Shown here piece after piece: positions 7,740 through 15,566 of a stretch of 64,000 nt of DNA (positions within the stretch are counted from its first letter, which is position 1; the number at the start of each line of letters is the position of its first letter). The notes below the pieces were generated by a model. That model searched no databases, was not told where the DNA came from, and was given only the letters and a program-made list of their open reading frames with translations. A program made the translations under genes and the position numbers. This stretch comes from Candidatus Anaerostipes excrementavium. GTDB taxonomy: Bacteria; Bacillota; Clostridia; Lachnospirales; Lachnospiraceae. The stretch is from positions 33,125-97,124 of the forward strand of contig DXEM01000035.1 in NCBI GenBank assembly GCA_019114985.1, written 5' to 3'.

Positions 7740-7943
7740 GCGAAGCAGAAGCTGACAAAATGAATAGCTCTTCCGCATTGCAGTTGTTATAACCACCCGT
7801 ATTTGCAAGATTGTTTAGGATATTCATATTAAGAACACCTTATTTTATTATGGTGGAATTTGAAGATATTTCTTTTGCAATTATATAGAATTTAAATTGT
7901 ACTTTAATTAAAAAATGTATACAAAATTTAAGGCGGTGGACAT
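7740..7943. other. Spacer with a possible gene scrap on the minus strand
   Basis: No convincing gene. On the minus strand an ATG at 7827-7825, preceded by AAGGTG, opens a 39-codon frame that starts MNILNNLANTGG and runs into the end of the efflux gene. The first 29 codons may be a scrap of a lost gene; the rest is antisense to the efflux gene. The right part (7830-7940) is AT-rich and leads into the broken regulator. Confidence 0.3.
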
Positions 7944-8359
7944 ATGGGAAAATATTGATTGTAGAGTTTACAGAGAAAGAGGACAATATATTTCAACAGA
8001 CCGTGGAATGGCTGTCTGAAAAACTGTGTACTTCTCCTACTGTTATACAGCAGAATACGAATGAATTATCGGTCAATCCGTTCAACCGTATTGTCGTAGA
8101 CAGAAATGGACAACAGATACATTTGACTGCTAAAGAGTTTGACCTGTTGTATTTTCTATCTTCTCATAAAGGACAGGTGTTCACGAAAGAACAACTTTAT
8201 GAAAATGTATGGGGATACGACCATATTTTTGACGCAAGCAATCTGTCCTCTTTCATCAGAAAACTAAGATTAAAAATAGAGCCTGTCCCAGACAAACCAC
8301 GATACATTATTACAGTCTGGGGCGTGGGCTATAAATTCAACGAACAAGAAAAACCGTAG
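7944..8359 (+). pseudogene. Broken OmpR/VanR-type response regulator
   Basis: The C-terminal winged-helix DNA-binding domain is intact (about 7955-8359, with LTAKEFDLLYFLSSHKGQVF, ENVWGY and the end YIITVWGVGYKF). The front is damaged: the ATG at 7944 behind GGCGGTGG reads MGKY-stop, but one extra A in the A-run would give MGKILIVE, the classical start of a receiver domain. After VE almost the entire ~115-residue receiver, including the phosphoacceptor Asp, is missing. It is thus a deletion plus a one-base frameshift; a TTG at 7955 could at best express an orphan DNA-binding domain. No histidine kinase gene remains. Confidence 0.75.
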
Positions 8360-8399
8360 CTGTACTTCACAACTTGTTGTGATCCGCACGCTACGGTTT
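8351..8399. terminator. Bidirectional terminator between regulator remnant and XRE gene
   Basis: AAACCGTAGC (8351-8360) pairs perfectly with GCTACGGTTT (8390-8399), with an inner stem TCACAAC (8367-8373) / GTTGTGA (8376-8382). A-runs and T-runs on both sides serve both convergent genes. Confidence 0.8.
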
Positions 8400-8767
8400 T
8401 ATTTGTCCTCATTTAATTTTGCTTCAAACAATTTTACGGTTCGCATGGAAGCCTTGGTTGCTTTCAAAACATCTACCAGTACACGGATTTCATATTCATT
8501 GCAATCTTCCAGTATCTCTTTGGCTTCTTTTTCAAAGACAGGCTTTGAGGTTAAGACCGTATCACATAACAGCTCGTCAACCGATACCGTCAAGGTATTG
8601 GCAATAGCGACTAAAGTTGTTAAACTAACTGATGTATTGCCAGTTTCTATATTGCTTACGTGCTGTGGAGTAACGCCTATTCTGTCAGCAACGGTTTCTT
8701 GAGTAAGGTTCTTTTTAATTCTTGCAATCTTAATTCTTTTGCCGATAGCTTTATAGTCAAGCTCCAT
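8399..8767 (-). CDS. XRE-family repressor in the Tn916 Orf9 position
   Basis: 122-residue DNA-binding protein. Residues about 8-65 form a lambda-repressor-like helix-turn-helix (LTQETVADRIGVTPQHVSNIETGNTSVSLTTLVAIANTL, given here as its span in the protein). The C-terminal half is helical and probably dimerises. It is transcribed away from the following two genes, and its promoter region overlaps theirs, the arrangement of the Orf9 repressor that controls the transfer genes of Tn916. With those genes gone it may now only control 8925-9532. Confidence 0.85.
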   Translation of the reverse strand: MELDYKAIGKRIKIARIKKNLTQETVADRIGVTPQHVSNIETGNTSVSLTTLVAIANTLTVSVDELLCDTVLTSKPVFEKEAKEILEDCNEYEIRVLVDVLKATKASMRTVKLFEAKLNEDK

Positions 8768-8808
8768 ATAACTGACACGCTCCTTTCAAAAAAATCTATT
8801 CTTATACA

Positions 8809-8837
8809 TTGTAACCTTTGTAAAAATGCTTTATAAT
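8809..8837 (+). promoter_or_regulatory. Promoter overlapping a divergent one between XRE gene and 8925
   Basis: Rightward: TTGTAA (8809-8814), 17 bases, TATAAT (8832-8837). The complement of the same stretch gives TTATAA, 17 bases, TACAAT for the leftward repressor gene, so the two promoters occupy the same DNA face to face. Confidence 0.55.
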
Positions 8838-8924
8838 GGACTAATAAAGGTATTTATTCTAATAGTTATAGTTTTATTGGATTTTGATAGAATATACATC
8901 TTAGAAAAGAGGTGCATTGGAGAT

Positions 8925-9149
8925 ATGATGAAATTCAGAAAAAGGGACAGCAGAAAAATGCTGAAAGAGGTTGCCCGTCTGCGTGGTCTTTCCGTTTCAG
9001 AAGTTCGAGGACAGATACAGGACGCTATCCTTGAAGCGAAGAACAGCAACGACCTAGTCCAGCAGGCGGAGTTCCAAAGGCTGTTTGGCGACAGTACACC
9101 TACCCCAGATGAATTTATCTGCACTGTTAGCGGAAGTCTAAAATTTTAA
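8925..9149 (+). CDS. Small helical protein of unknown function
   Basis: 74 residues, basic at the start (KFRKRDSRKML) and acidic behind. The middle, LSVSEVRGQIQDAILEAKNS, predicts one or two amphipathic helices and recalls short proteins annotated as Spo0A C-terminal-like, but the similarity is too weak to claim. Tandem ATGs at 8925 and 8928 follow TTGGAG. It is the first gene transcribed away from the XRE repressor and is followed after 17 bases by another unknown gene, so the two likely form an operon left from the Tn916-like element. Confidence 0.6.
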   Translation: MMKFRKRDSRKMLKEVARLRGLSVSEVRGQIQDAILEAKNSNDLVQQAEFQRLFGDSTPTPDEFICTVSGSLKF

Positions 9150-9166
9150 GGATAAGGAGCAGGCTT

Positions 9167-9532
9167 ATGGGACTTATGGAAAAGCAAGAGGAAACTTATT
9201 TGTCCGTATGTGGACAGCACGATTACGATTTACTGACAGGCAAAAAGAAAATGACACAGGAAGATTTTGAACGTATCACTTATATCACGAACACATTAGG
9301 GTACAGTGCCTATACACAATTACTGATTAGAAAATATCTGGATTTGGCGTGTACCGAAGCTGACCGCATGGACAGGGAAATAGATATTCTGGCTGATTAT
9401 CCAGATTACGATGATGATGAACAGATGATACAAAAAGCAGAAAAATGGCTATCAGACTTCATCAGTCAAGTAGCACTAGAAAAGCAGGACTATTTTCGCC
9501 AGCTCATCAAAAAAAATACAGAGATTGTCTAA
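9167..9532 (+). CDS. Hypothetical acidic protein of the element
   Basis: 121 residues, not recognised. It is acidic and mostly helical, with an Asp-rich turn ADYPDYDDDE around residue 86 and no membrane segment or cysteine pattern. The ATG at 9167 lies behind AAGGAGCAGGCTT; an alternative start is three codons on. It follows the preceding small gene by 17 bases and is closed by a strong terminator. Its place between repressor and sigma-like gene corresponds to the Orf10 region of Tn916, but no sequence match to Orf10 is claimed. Confidence 0.6.
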   Translation: MGLMEKQEETYLSVCGQHDYDLLTGKKKMTQEDFERITYITNTLGYSAYTQLLIRKYLDLACTEADRMDREIDILADYPDYDDDEQMIQKAEKWLSDFISQVALEKQDYFRQLIKKNTEIV

Positions 9533-9538
9533 TATATA

Positions 9539-9585
9539 GGTTATCACATTTCCAGCGAATATGCTGGAGCTGTGGTAGCCTTTTT
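9539..9585 (+). terminator. Terminator after 9167-9532
   Basis: GGTTATCACA (9539-9548) pairs, with two wobble pairs, with TGTGGTAGCC (9571-9580). An inner stem CCAGC (9552-9556) / GCTGG (9563-9567) and a T-run complete it. Confidence 0.85.
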
Positions 9586-9974
9586 CATTTTCCTGCTGAA
9601 AAACAGGAATACGGACGGAATTAGGACGGATTTATCTTTTATGCTTATGCTGTTGAAATTTGCCTTTTTTTGACAGGGCAGTTTCTTCACGGGAGGGTTG
9701 CGAATGGCAGGAGTGCATAAAAGAAAATCATCAAAAAAATCATGGTTCACACTAAGGGACGTCCTACCCATTTCCATGTAGAATTATTTCTTTATTTGTC
9801 GAATTTATCCAGAAAAGCTCAACGAGGTTATCAGAATTTCTTGGGCTTTTTTGACGTTTACAGATTTCTTTTTCAATCTTTGCCAGCTCCTGCCCTCTCA
9901 TTTGTATTAATGACGGAAAGGGGGAAGGAGAGGTTACAATCACCACCTTTTGACAGACGAAAGGAGGTGAAAAC
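9586..9974. other. Intergenic stretch upstream of the sigma-like gene
   Basis: Nothing convincing. A 25-codon frame starting at 9704 (MAGVHKRKSSKKS) behind GGGAGGG may be a leader peptide or a gene scrap. On the minus strand around 9860-9910 a short MRGQELAKIEKEI segment looks like part of a former coding region. The end holds the AAAGGAGGTGAAAAC ribosome site of the sigma-like gene. Confidence 0.3.
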
Positions 9975-10403
9975 GTGAAAAAACCGACTTCCCACGAGGA
10001 TATTCAGAAAGTCTTTGACTGCTACTGCAAGAAGATTTTAAGGAATGAAGCAATCAATATCCAGAAGCATTACCAGCGCATGAATGATTTGCAGATTTCT
10101 CTTTCCGAGCTTACCCCGGAACAGCTTGCACATCTCTCCGTTTATGACGAGTATTCCACTGACTATAACCTTTATACAATTATGGGATATGACGTAAAAA
10201 TCAAGAATGAGCTGTTGAACGAAGCGTTGCAGGAGCTTTCTGAAGAAGAACGCTTTTTCCTACTGCTCTACGGCTTGGGCTTCAATGACGGCGAGATTGC
10301 CGACCTCTTGAAACTGGTACGCCGTACAGTCAATTACAAGCGTCAGAAAGGATTTGAAAAAATAAGGAAAAAAATGGAGGAAAAACAGCATGACGAAGAA
10401 TAA
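9975..10403 (+). CDS. Sigma-70-like factor, Tn916 Orf7 homologue
   Basis: 142-residue protein with a region-4-like helix-turn-helix at the end (EIADLLKLVRRTVNYKRQKGFEKIRKK). The middle YDEYSTDYNLYTIMGYDV and LSEEERFFLLLYGLGFND have the layout of Orf7 of Tn916, which activates transcription of the transfer genes. The GTG start is preceded by AAAGGAGGTGAAAAC. It overlaps the Orf8-like gene by 14 bases, as in intact elements. Its targets appear to be deleted here. Confidence 0.85.
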   Translation: MKKPTSHEDIQKVFDCYCKKILRNEAINIQKHYQRMNDLQISLSELTPEQLAHLSVYDEYSTDYNLYTIMGYDVKIKNELLNEALQELSEEERFFLLLYGLGFNDGEIADLLKLVRRTVNYKRQKGFEKIRKKMEEKQHDEE

Positions 10404-10638
10404 GGCAGTACATAAAGGCAACGGCTTATTGCCTTACCCTATTATCGTTTCAGCTTCACAGGGCGATATTCTGGCTATGAATGTTGTGTTACGCCATTAT
10501 GAACCGTATATTGCCCGCTTGTCCATGAGGACAGTCATTGACGAATACGGCAATCCTCATACCAGAGTAGATGATGATATGCGTAGCCGTCTTGAAGCGA
10601 AACTGATTGAACAGGTACTTAATTTCAAAGTAGCATAA
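10390..10638 (+). CDS. Tn916 Orf8-like helix-turn-helix protein
   Basis: 82 residues, with the family-typical NGLLPYPIIVSASQGDILAMNVVLRHYEPYI followed by the acidic MRSRLEAKLIEQVLNFKVA end (given as positions about 12-42 and 63-82). Orf8-like proteins are short helix-turn-helix partners of the Orf7 sigma factor. The start overlaps the sigma gene by 14 bases with GGAGGAAAAACAGC in front, so it is translationally coupled. It looks complete. Confidence 0.82.
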   Translation: MTKNKAVHKGNGLLPYPIIVSASQGDILAMNVVLRHYEPYIARLSMRTVIDEYGNPHTRVDDDMRSRLEAKLIEQVLNFKVA

Positions 10639-10643
10639 AACAT

Positions 10644-10865
10644 TTGTCCGAGAACGAGGTGTCGCTCATCTGGAGGGCAGCCTCCATCCCACCTCCTTCA
10701 TTCCGACATACCTACTGTACGAACATGGCAAACAGAGGAATGAACCCGAACACCCTGCAATATATCATGGGACACGCAAACATTACCATGACGTTAGGGT
10801 ATTACGCACACGGCACTTTCAATTCAGCAAAAGCAGAGCTGGAAAGGCTGGAGCTGGTTGCCTAA
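10644..10865 (+). pseudogene. C-terminal fragment of a Tn916-type tyrosine integrase
   Basis: From about 10695 the frame encodes the catalytic end of the integrase: FRHTYCTNMANRGM, the GH of YIMGHANITMT and the Tyr of TLGYYAH. The preceding codons (SENEVSLIWRAASIPPP) are not integrase but derive from the region after Orf8, so a deletion fused the two near 10690-10700, removing xis and about 330 codons of int together with the first His of the active site. A TTG would be the only start and has no good ribosome site. It cannot be a working recombinase. Confidence 0.75.
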
Positions 10866-11048
10866 ATCGGATAGTTGTACTACTTATTTACTACTTTTGG
10901 TTGCATTTTCATGCTGGTAAATGCCAGCTTATGCAAGGTATCTTCCAAAAGGAAAATGCCGATAAAGCTCGAAAATACAGGCTATACCGACATTTACCAA
11001 CTTATGAAAAGATAATCAGAAATTTAGTAAGTTTTTAATGAAAAATAT

Positions 11049-11635
11049 TCAGTTATTGATATCTTTTTGGAACGGAAAATTCCACAGCATAGTTCCTCCT
11101 ATGATGAGGATAGCTCCGCCGATCTGAGACAGTATCATAGATTCATTCATAATGATGAATTGTCATTGCAGGAGCATTCCCGGACATCCATCGAACCAAA
11201 TTATAGATAAGTGCAGTCAGGAAACCGGAGGTAAGCTGAATGGCAGAGTTGGCGAGACCGGTAACCGCTGTACTTTTTTTGTTAAAAAGGATCATGCCCA
11301 CATAAGCAAAAGCACACATCAGAGCACATAGGATTCCTATAATATTAGCGCCTTGTTGAAGAGAAACACCGCCAGTGAGAATTGCACCGATTGTAACAGT
11401 AGCAAGGCAAAGGATCTTTTTTGTGTTTCATAAGATTTTTAAAAGCATGTGATTTGGAACCAATCAACAACAGCAGCAGGCTTCCGAGCAATGTCCGAAG
11501 CAAGATGATTTGATAACTTTTCATAAAAATGCTGCTTGCAATGATGCCGTTGGAACCAAATAAAAACAGTGCCAAAATATATTTGAGATATGCCTTTTTA
11601 TGTTTCGTATTTTTCATGGTATCGGTGTAATACAT
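11049..11635 (-). pseudogene. Decayed EamA/DMT family transporter
   Basis: On the minus strand an ATG at 11635, behind GGAGGCACG, starts a drug/metabolite-transporter-like membrane protein (YLKYILALFLFGSNGIIASS, then ILLRTLLGSLLLLL). Around 11410 the frame shifts, membrane segments continue in another frame, and the final helix ILSQIGGAILIIGGTMLW ends at a stop at 11049. About 195 codons remain of the usual ~290, so a middle part is deleted as well. It ends only ten bases from the right edge of the Tn916-like remnant, which may have caused the damage. Confidence 0.7.
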
Positions 11636-11875
11636 AATAACGTGCCTCCATAACTGTTTTTCTGCATTTAGTATAAAGCGATATAATATATTTGAAAAGC
11701 GAATAAATATCATAAGATAAATGAGAAAAACGAATATAAAATTGAGAAAAACAGAAGTCAGAATATGAGTTAGAGTAGTTTGAATATGCAGAAAGATTTA
11801 CAAAGAGTGTAAAAAATTATAAAATGAAATGGTAGGCAGTACGCCATATACGGAGGAAACAGGGAGAAAAAAGAG

Positions 11876-13384
11876 ATGATTACAGGTGAACTGAAAAGTA
11901 AGATCGATAATTTATGGGAAATTTTTTGGACAGGAGGGCTTACCAATCCGCTGGACGTCATTGAACAGATGACCTATCTGATGTTTATCCATGACCTGGA
12001 TGATGCGGATAATCTGCATATGAAAGAATGTGAAATGCTGGGATTGCCATATCAAAGCAGATTTTCAGGAGAAGTAGCCATAGGAGACCGTACCATTGAT
12101 GGAAATCAATTAAAATGGAGTGTATTTCATGATTTTCCAGCAACGCAGATGTACCAGGTGATGCAGGAATGGGTTTTCCCATTTATGAAAAGTTTACATG
12201 GTGATAAAGAAAGTGCGTATTCAAAATATATGGATGACGCGATCTTTAAGATTCCAACTCCATTGATGTTGGACAAAATTGTTACATCTATGGATGAGAT
12301 ATATGCACAGATGGAAAAACTTCATTCTGTGGATGTGCGCGGAGATGTATACGAGTATTTGTTATCTCAGTTGGCGATAGCCGGTGTGAATGGACAGTTC
12401 CGAACACCGCGTCATATCATCGATATGATGATTGAATTGGTGGAACCAAAACCAGATGATGTGATCTGTGATCCGGCATGCGGAACATCTGGATTCTTAG
12501 TAGAAACCAGTGACTATTTAAGAAAAAAACGAAAAGAAGAAGTACTTTTTGACCGAAACAATAAAGAACATTATATGAATTATATGTTCCATGGTTATGA
12601 TATGGATCGTACGATGCTGCGCATTGGAGCAATGAATATGATGTCTCATGGTGTGGAAAATCCGAATATTGAATACAAAGACAGTCTTTCTGATCAGAAC
12701 ACAGATAAAGAAAAGTATAGCTTGATATTAGCAAATCCTCCGTTTAAAGGAAGTTTGGACTATGATATTGTATCCGCTGATTTGCTGAAAGTATGCAAGA
12801 CGAAAAAGACAGAACTTTTATTCTTGGCATTATTTTTACGGATGATGAAGATCGGCGGAAGATGTGCCTGCATCGTTCCGGATGGAGTTCTGTTTGGTGC
12901 TTCCAGAGCTCACAAAAATATACGAAAAGAAATTGTGGAAGGGAATCGATTGGAAGCCGTGATTTCCATGCCTTCCGGTGTATTTAAGCCATATGCGGGA
13001 GTATCTACAGCGGTTCTTGTGTTTACAAAAACCGGACATGGAGGAACCGATCAAGTATGGTTTTATGATATGAAAGCGGATGGGAAAAGTCTGGATGACA
13101 AACGAGCGGAAGTAAAAGAAAATGATATTCCGGATATTGTCCATCGATTCCATCATCGAGAGGAAGAAAAAGAAAGAAAACGGACAGAACAATCTTTCTT
13201 GGTGCCAAAAGAAGAGATTGTAGAGAATGGATATGATCTTTCTATTAATAAATACAAGGAAATTGAGTATATCCCGGTGGAATATCCACCGACAAATGAG
13301 ATTTTGAATGACTTGAAAGAGCTGCAAAAGCAGATAGATCAAGAAATGAAGGAACTAGAAAAAATGTTAAATTCGGATTTGTAG
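11876..13384 (+). CDS. hsdM: Type I restriction-modification system, DNA methyltransferase subunit HsdM
   Basis: Transfers a methyl group to adenine N6 in the site chosen by HsdS. The 502 residues show the helical N-terminal domain (to ~160), then the AdoMet motif [10 protein letters not shown] at about 199-207 and the catalytic NPPF at 287-290, both exact. The C-terminal tail is coiled and acidic ([22 protein letters not shown]), suited to HsdS binding. GGGAGAAAAAAGAG precedes the ATG. The 15-bp direct repeat that covers its last codons recurs before the second hsdS gene. hsdS1 starts 9 bases after the stop. Confidence 0.97.
   Translation: MITGELKSKIDNLWEIFWTGGLTNPLDVIEQMTYLMFIHDLDDADNLHMKECEMLGLPYQSRFSGEVAIGDRTIDGNQLKWSVFHDFPATQMYQVMQEWVFPFMKSLHGDKESAYSKYMDDAIFKIPTPLMLDKIVTSMDEIYAQMEKLHSVDVRGDVYEYLLSQLAIAGVNGQFRTPRHIIDMMIELVEPKPDDVICDPACGTSGFLVETSDYLRKKRKEEVLFDRNNKEHYMNYMFHGYDMDRTMLRIGAMNMMSHGVENPNIEYKDSLSDQNTDKEKYSLILANPPFKGSLDYDIVSADLLKVCKTKKTELLFLALFLRMMKIGGRCACIVPDGVLFGASRAHKNIRKEIVEGNRLEAVISMPSGVFKPYAGVSTAVLVFTKTGHGGTDQVWFYDMKADGKSLDDKRAEVKENDIPDIVHRFHHREEEKERKRTEQSFLVPKEEIVENGYDLSINKYKEIEYIPVEYPPTNEILNDLKELQKQIDQEMKELEKMLNSDL
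13369..13383 (+). repeat. Direct repeat at the entry of hsdS1
   Basis: AAATTCGGATTTGTA at 13369-13383 covers the end of hsdM and lies 10 bases before the hsdS1 ATG. An identical copy at 16556-16570 lies 13 bases before hsdS2. Confidence 0.8.
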
Positions 13385-13393
13385 GGATGATAA

Positions 13394-14572
13394 ATGAAAG
13401 TAAAATTGAAAGACTTAGGTAAGATAAGTACAGGGAATACGCCCAGTAAAAATATTTCGGAATTTTACAATTCTGAAGATATAGGATTTGTTAAACCAGA
13501 TATGATTTCTGAGCAACAAATTAATTTTATCGAAAATACTACGGAGTATTTAGCTGAGGCGGCAAGAAACAAAGCAAGAATTGTTAAAAAGAATGCAGTA
13601 TTTGTTACTTGTATCGGTAGTATTGGTAAAGTTGGAATTGCAAAAAATAAAGAACTTGCTTTTAATCAGCAGATAAATGCCATTGAACCAAATGAAAAAG
13701 TTCTTCCAAAATATTTGGCATACGGAATCTTTGCAAATAAGAGAAGACTGCAGACTATTTCAAATGCACCTGTCGTTCCGATTATAAATAAAACGCAGTT
13801 TGGAGAATTTGAAATAGATATAAACAATGATACAAAAGAACAATTAAAGGTTGTTGAACTGTTAGATAAAGTTAGTGGAGTTATTACAAAGCGTAGAAAA
13901 GAATTAGAAAAGCTGGACGAACTTATTAAAGCTCGATTTATCGAGATGTTTGGTGATCCAATGACGAATCCATACAACTTACCAAAAGTGATTTTGGGAT
14001 CAGTCTTGACAATCGAGCCGCAGAATGGACTTTATAAGCCTCAGTCCGATTATGTATCAGATGGAACAGGCGTACCTATTCTCAGAATAGATAGTTTTTA
14101 TGATGGAAAAGTGTCGGATCTCTCATCACTAAAGCGACTAATTTGTTCAGAAGCAGAACTGAAGCGATACTTGCTATATGAAAATGATATTGTTATCAAT
14201 CGAGTTAATAGCATCGAATATCTTGGTAAGTGCGGGTTGATTCAAGGTTTAGTAGAAAATACGGTTTTTGAGTCAAATATGATGAGATTACATATAGATG
14301 AAAATAAATTTCATCCGGTTTACATTACGAAATTGCTTTGTTCCGAATTTACTTATCAGCAAATTCTAAGACGAGCAAAAAAGGCGGTTAATCAAGCCAG
14401 TATCAACCAAAAAGATGTACAATCTTTTGTGGTGTATATGCCTCCGATAGAACAGCAGAATCAGTTTGCTACTTTCGTTGAGCAGATCGACAAATCAAAA
14501 GCTGTAGTACAGAAAGCTCTTGATCAAGCGCAGATTCTTTTTGATAGTTTAATGCAGGAGTATTTTGGATAG
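13394..14572 (+). CDS. hsdS: Type I restriction-modification specificity subunit HsdS (copy 1, expressed position)
   Basis: Determines the bipartite DNA target of the complex. The 392 residues follow the classical plan: target recognition domain 1 (about 1-150), a central coiled segment with ELEKLDELIKARFIEMFGD (about 168-188), target recognition domain 2 (190-350), and a distal helix with EQIDKSKAVVQKALDQAQ. The length is ordinary and no damage is seen. It directly follows hsdM and so is the copy placed for expression. Its central helix DNA (13928-13957) and its 3' segment at 14487-14500 are repeated in copy 2, allowing exchange of recognition domains. Confidence 0.95.
   Translation: MKVKLKDLGKISTGNTPSKNISEFYNSEDIGFVKPDMISEQQINFIENTTEYLAEAARNKARIVKKNAVFVTCIGSIGKVGIAKNKELAFNQQINAIEPNEKVLPKYLAYGIFANKRRLQTISNAPVVPIINKTQFGEFEIDINNDTKEQLKVVELLDKVSGVITKRRKELEKLDELIKARFIEMFGDPMTNPYNLPKVILGSVLTIEPQNGLYKPQSDYVSDGTGVPILRIDSFYDGKVSDLSSLKRLICSEAELKRYLLYENDIVINRVNSIEYLGKCGLIQGLVENTVFESNMMRLHIDENKFHPVYITKLLCSEFTYQQILRRAKKAVNQASINQKDVQSFVVYMPPIEQQNQFATFVEQIDKSKAVVQKALDQAQILFDSLMQEYFG
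13928..13957 (+). repeat. Central hsdS homology block, copy 1
   Basis: Thirty bases encoding KARFIEMFGD agree at 28 positions with 17103-17132 in hsdS2. Inside lies the small palindrome CTCGATTTATCGAG, a possible recombinase crossover site. Confidence 0.65.
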
Positions 14573-14582
14573 GAGAGAAGAA

Positions 14583-15044
14583 ATGCTGACAGTATATCAT
14601 GGAAGTTATATACAAGTACAGAAGCCGGAGATACGAATCGGACGATATACAAAAGATTTTGGCCCGGGATTTTATTGTACGATCATAAGGGAACAGGCAC
14701 AGCGTTGGGCTAGAAGGTATGATGAGAAAATAGTTTCTATCTATGAAGTGCGTCTTAACACGAATTTAAAGATCAAAGAGTTTAAAGAGATGTCAGAAGA
14801 ATGGCTGGATTTTATCATTGCCTGCCGAAGTGGACAAGAGCACAGCTATGATATTGTCATTGGAGCTATGGCTGATGATCAGATCTATAACTATATTACA
14901 GATTATATGGATGGCGTTATCACCAGAGAACAATTTTGGGTACTGGCGAAGTTTAAATATCCAACACATCAGATTAATTTTTGCACAGAAGACGCACTAA
15001 AGTGTTTAACTTATAGGGGGTATGAGGAGGTGCAGAATTCTTGA
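14583..15044 (+). CDS. DUF3990 protein, possible ADP-ribosyltransferase-fold toxin or effector
   Basis: 153 residues with the DUF3990 hallmarks: TVYHGSYIQVQKPEI at the start and YTKDFGPGFYCTIIREQAQRW around residue 25-45. The YHGS and FGxGFYxT blocks resemble the core of ADP-ribosyltransferase folds, so a nucleotide-modifying activity is possible, but this is inference from motifs. The ATG at 14583 has AGGAGAGAAG in front; an upstream TTG at 14565 inside the hsdS1 end lacks a site. The stop overlaps the TTG start of the next gene (TTGA), so the two are coupled. Its place inside an hsd cluster is unusual. A toxin-antitoxin or defence role is a guess. Confidence 0.7.
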   Translation: MLTVYHGSYIQVQKPEIRIGRYTKDFGPGFYCTIIREQAQRWARRYDEKIVSIYEVRLNTNLKIKEFKEMSEEWLDFIIACRSGQEHSYDIVIGAMADDQIYNYITDYMDGVITREQFWVLAKFKYPTHQINFCTEDALKCLTYRGYEEVQNS

Positions 15045-15502
15045 GACAAAATGGAAGAGAGCCGGCTAAAGACAATGATTTATTTTATACGTGCAGTCTA
15101 ATTGATTATATTGGAAGAAAAACAAAAAATAAACGTTCCCACATTGTCAAATTGCTTGGAACAAAACGGATCCGTAAAATTTATGAATTAGCAGATGTGT
15201 ATCACTGTGACAACATAGAAAGAGTGAGTCAGGATTTTATTGAAGAAGCGGGAATATCAGACGGTGCTTTCGATAATGTCAGCGATTGTAAATATGCGAT
15301 TCCAACTTATTGGGATATTGGAAAAGTCTACAAAAGACTTATTAAAAAAGTAGCACAGGAAGAGAAAATAGATGTAGTTTCTGCTTTGCAGAAAGTATAT
15401 GATTCTTTTATTAGTGAAAAAATTGATGACTACAACAGCAGTTTTTATTATGAAAATCCTTCTTATATCTATGCCTGTTACTTGGAAAATAAAGTACTAT
15501 AA
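15041..15502 (+). CDS. Partner of the DUF3990 protein, unknown function
   Basis: 153 residues. It has no catalytic motif I recognise. The first half (DLFYTCSLIDYIGRKTKN, RSHIVKLLGTKRIRKIYELAD) looks like a small helical DNA- or protein-binding domain, and the second half carries YWDIGKVYKRLIKKVAQEE and a Tyr/Asn-rich tail. Proteins of this look commonly follow DUF3990 genes in Clostridia (recollection, not checked). TTG start overlapping the previous stop, with GAGGAGGTG at correct distance. By arrangement it could be the antitoxin or specificity partner of the DUF3990 protein. Confidence 0.65.
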   Translation: MRQNGREPAKDNDLFYTCSLIDYIGRKTKNKRSHIVKLLGTKRIRKIYELADVYHCDNIERVSQDFIEEAGISDGAFDNVSDCKYAIPTYWDIGKVYKRLIKKVAQEEKIDVVSALQKVYDSFISEKIDDYNSSFYYENPSYIYACYLENKVL

Positions 15503-15566
15503 ACAGAAGAGTTTCCTAAAAGTGCAAAATTAAGATATACTTCTTTAAAAAAGGAGTTATCAGAAA

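Larger units (their letters stand above)
5340..11040 (+). mobile_element. Remnant of a Tn916-family conjugative element with MarR/MFS cargo
   Basis: Gene order matches the regulatory end of Tn916-like elements: tail of TcpC (Orf13), resistance-type cargo, divergent XRE repressor in the Orf9 position, Orf7-like sigma factor, Orf8-like HTH protein, integrase tail. The whole conjugation module, xis and most of int are missing, so it cannot move on its own. Borders are inferred: on the left homology to TcpC starts near 5350, and on the right typical integrase-flanking sequence ends near 11040, ten bases from a broken EamA gene. Confidence 0.75.

Noticed and set aside
7717..7827. 39-codon minus-strand gene behind the MFS transporter
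   Set aside because: Has a start and a weak ribosome site, but a third of it is antisense to the MFS gene and no family is recognisable; kept only as a possible scrap.
9704..9781. 25-codon basic peptide before the sigma-like gene
   Set aside because: Reasonable ribosome site, but no similarity or conservation can be judged; not listed as a gene.
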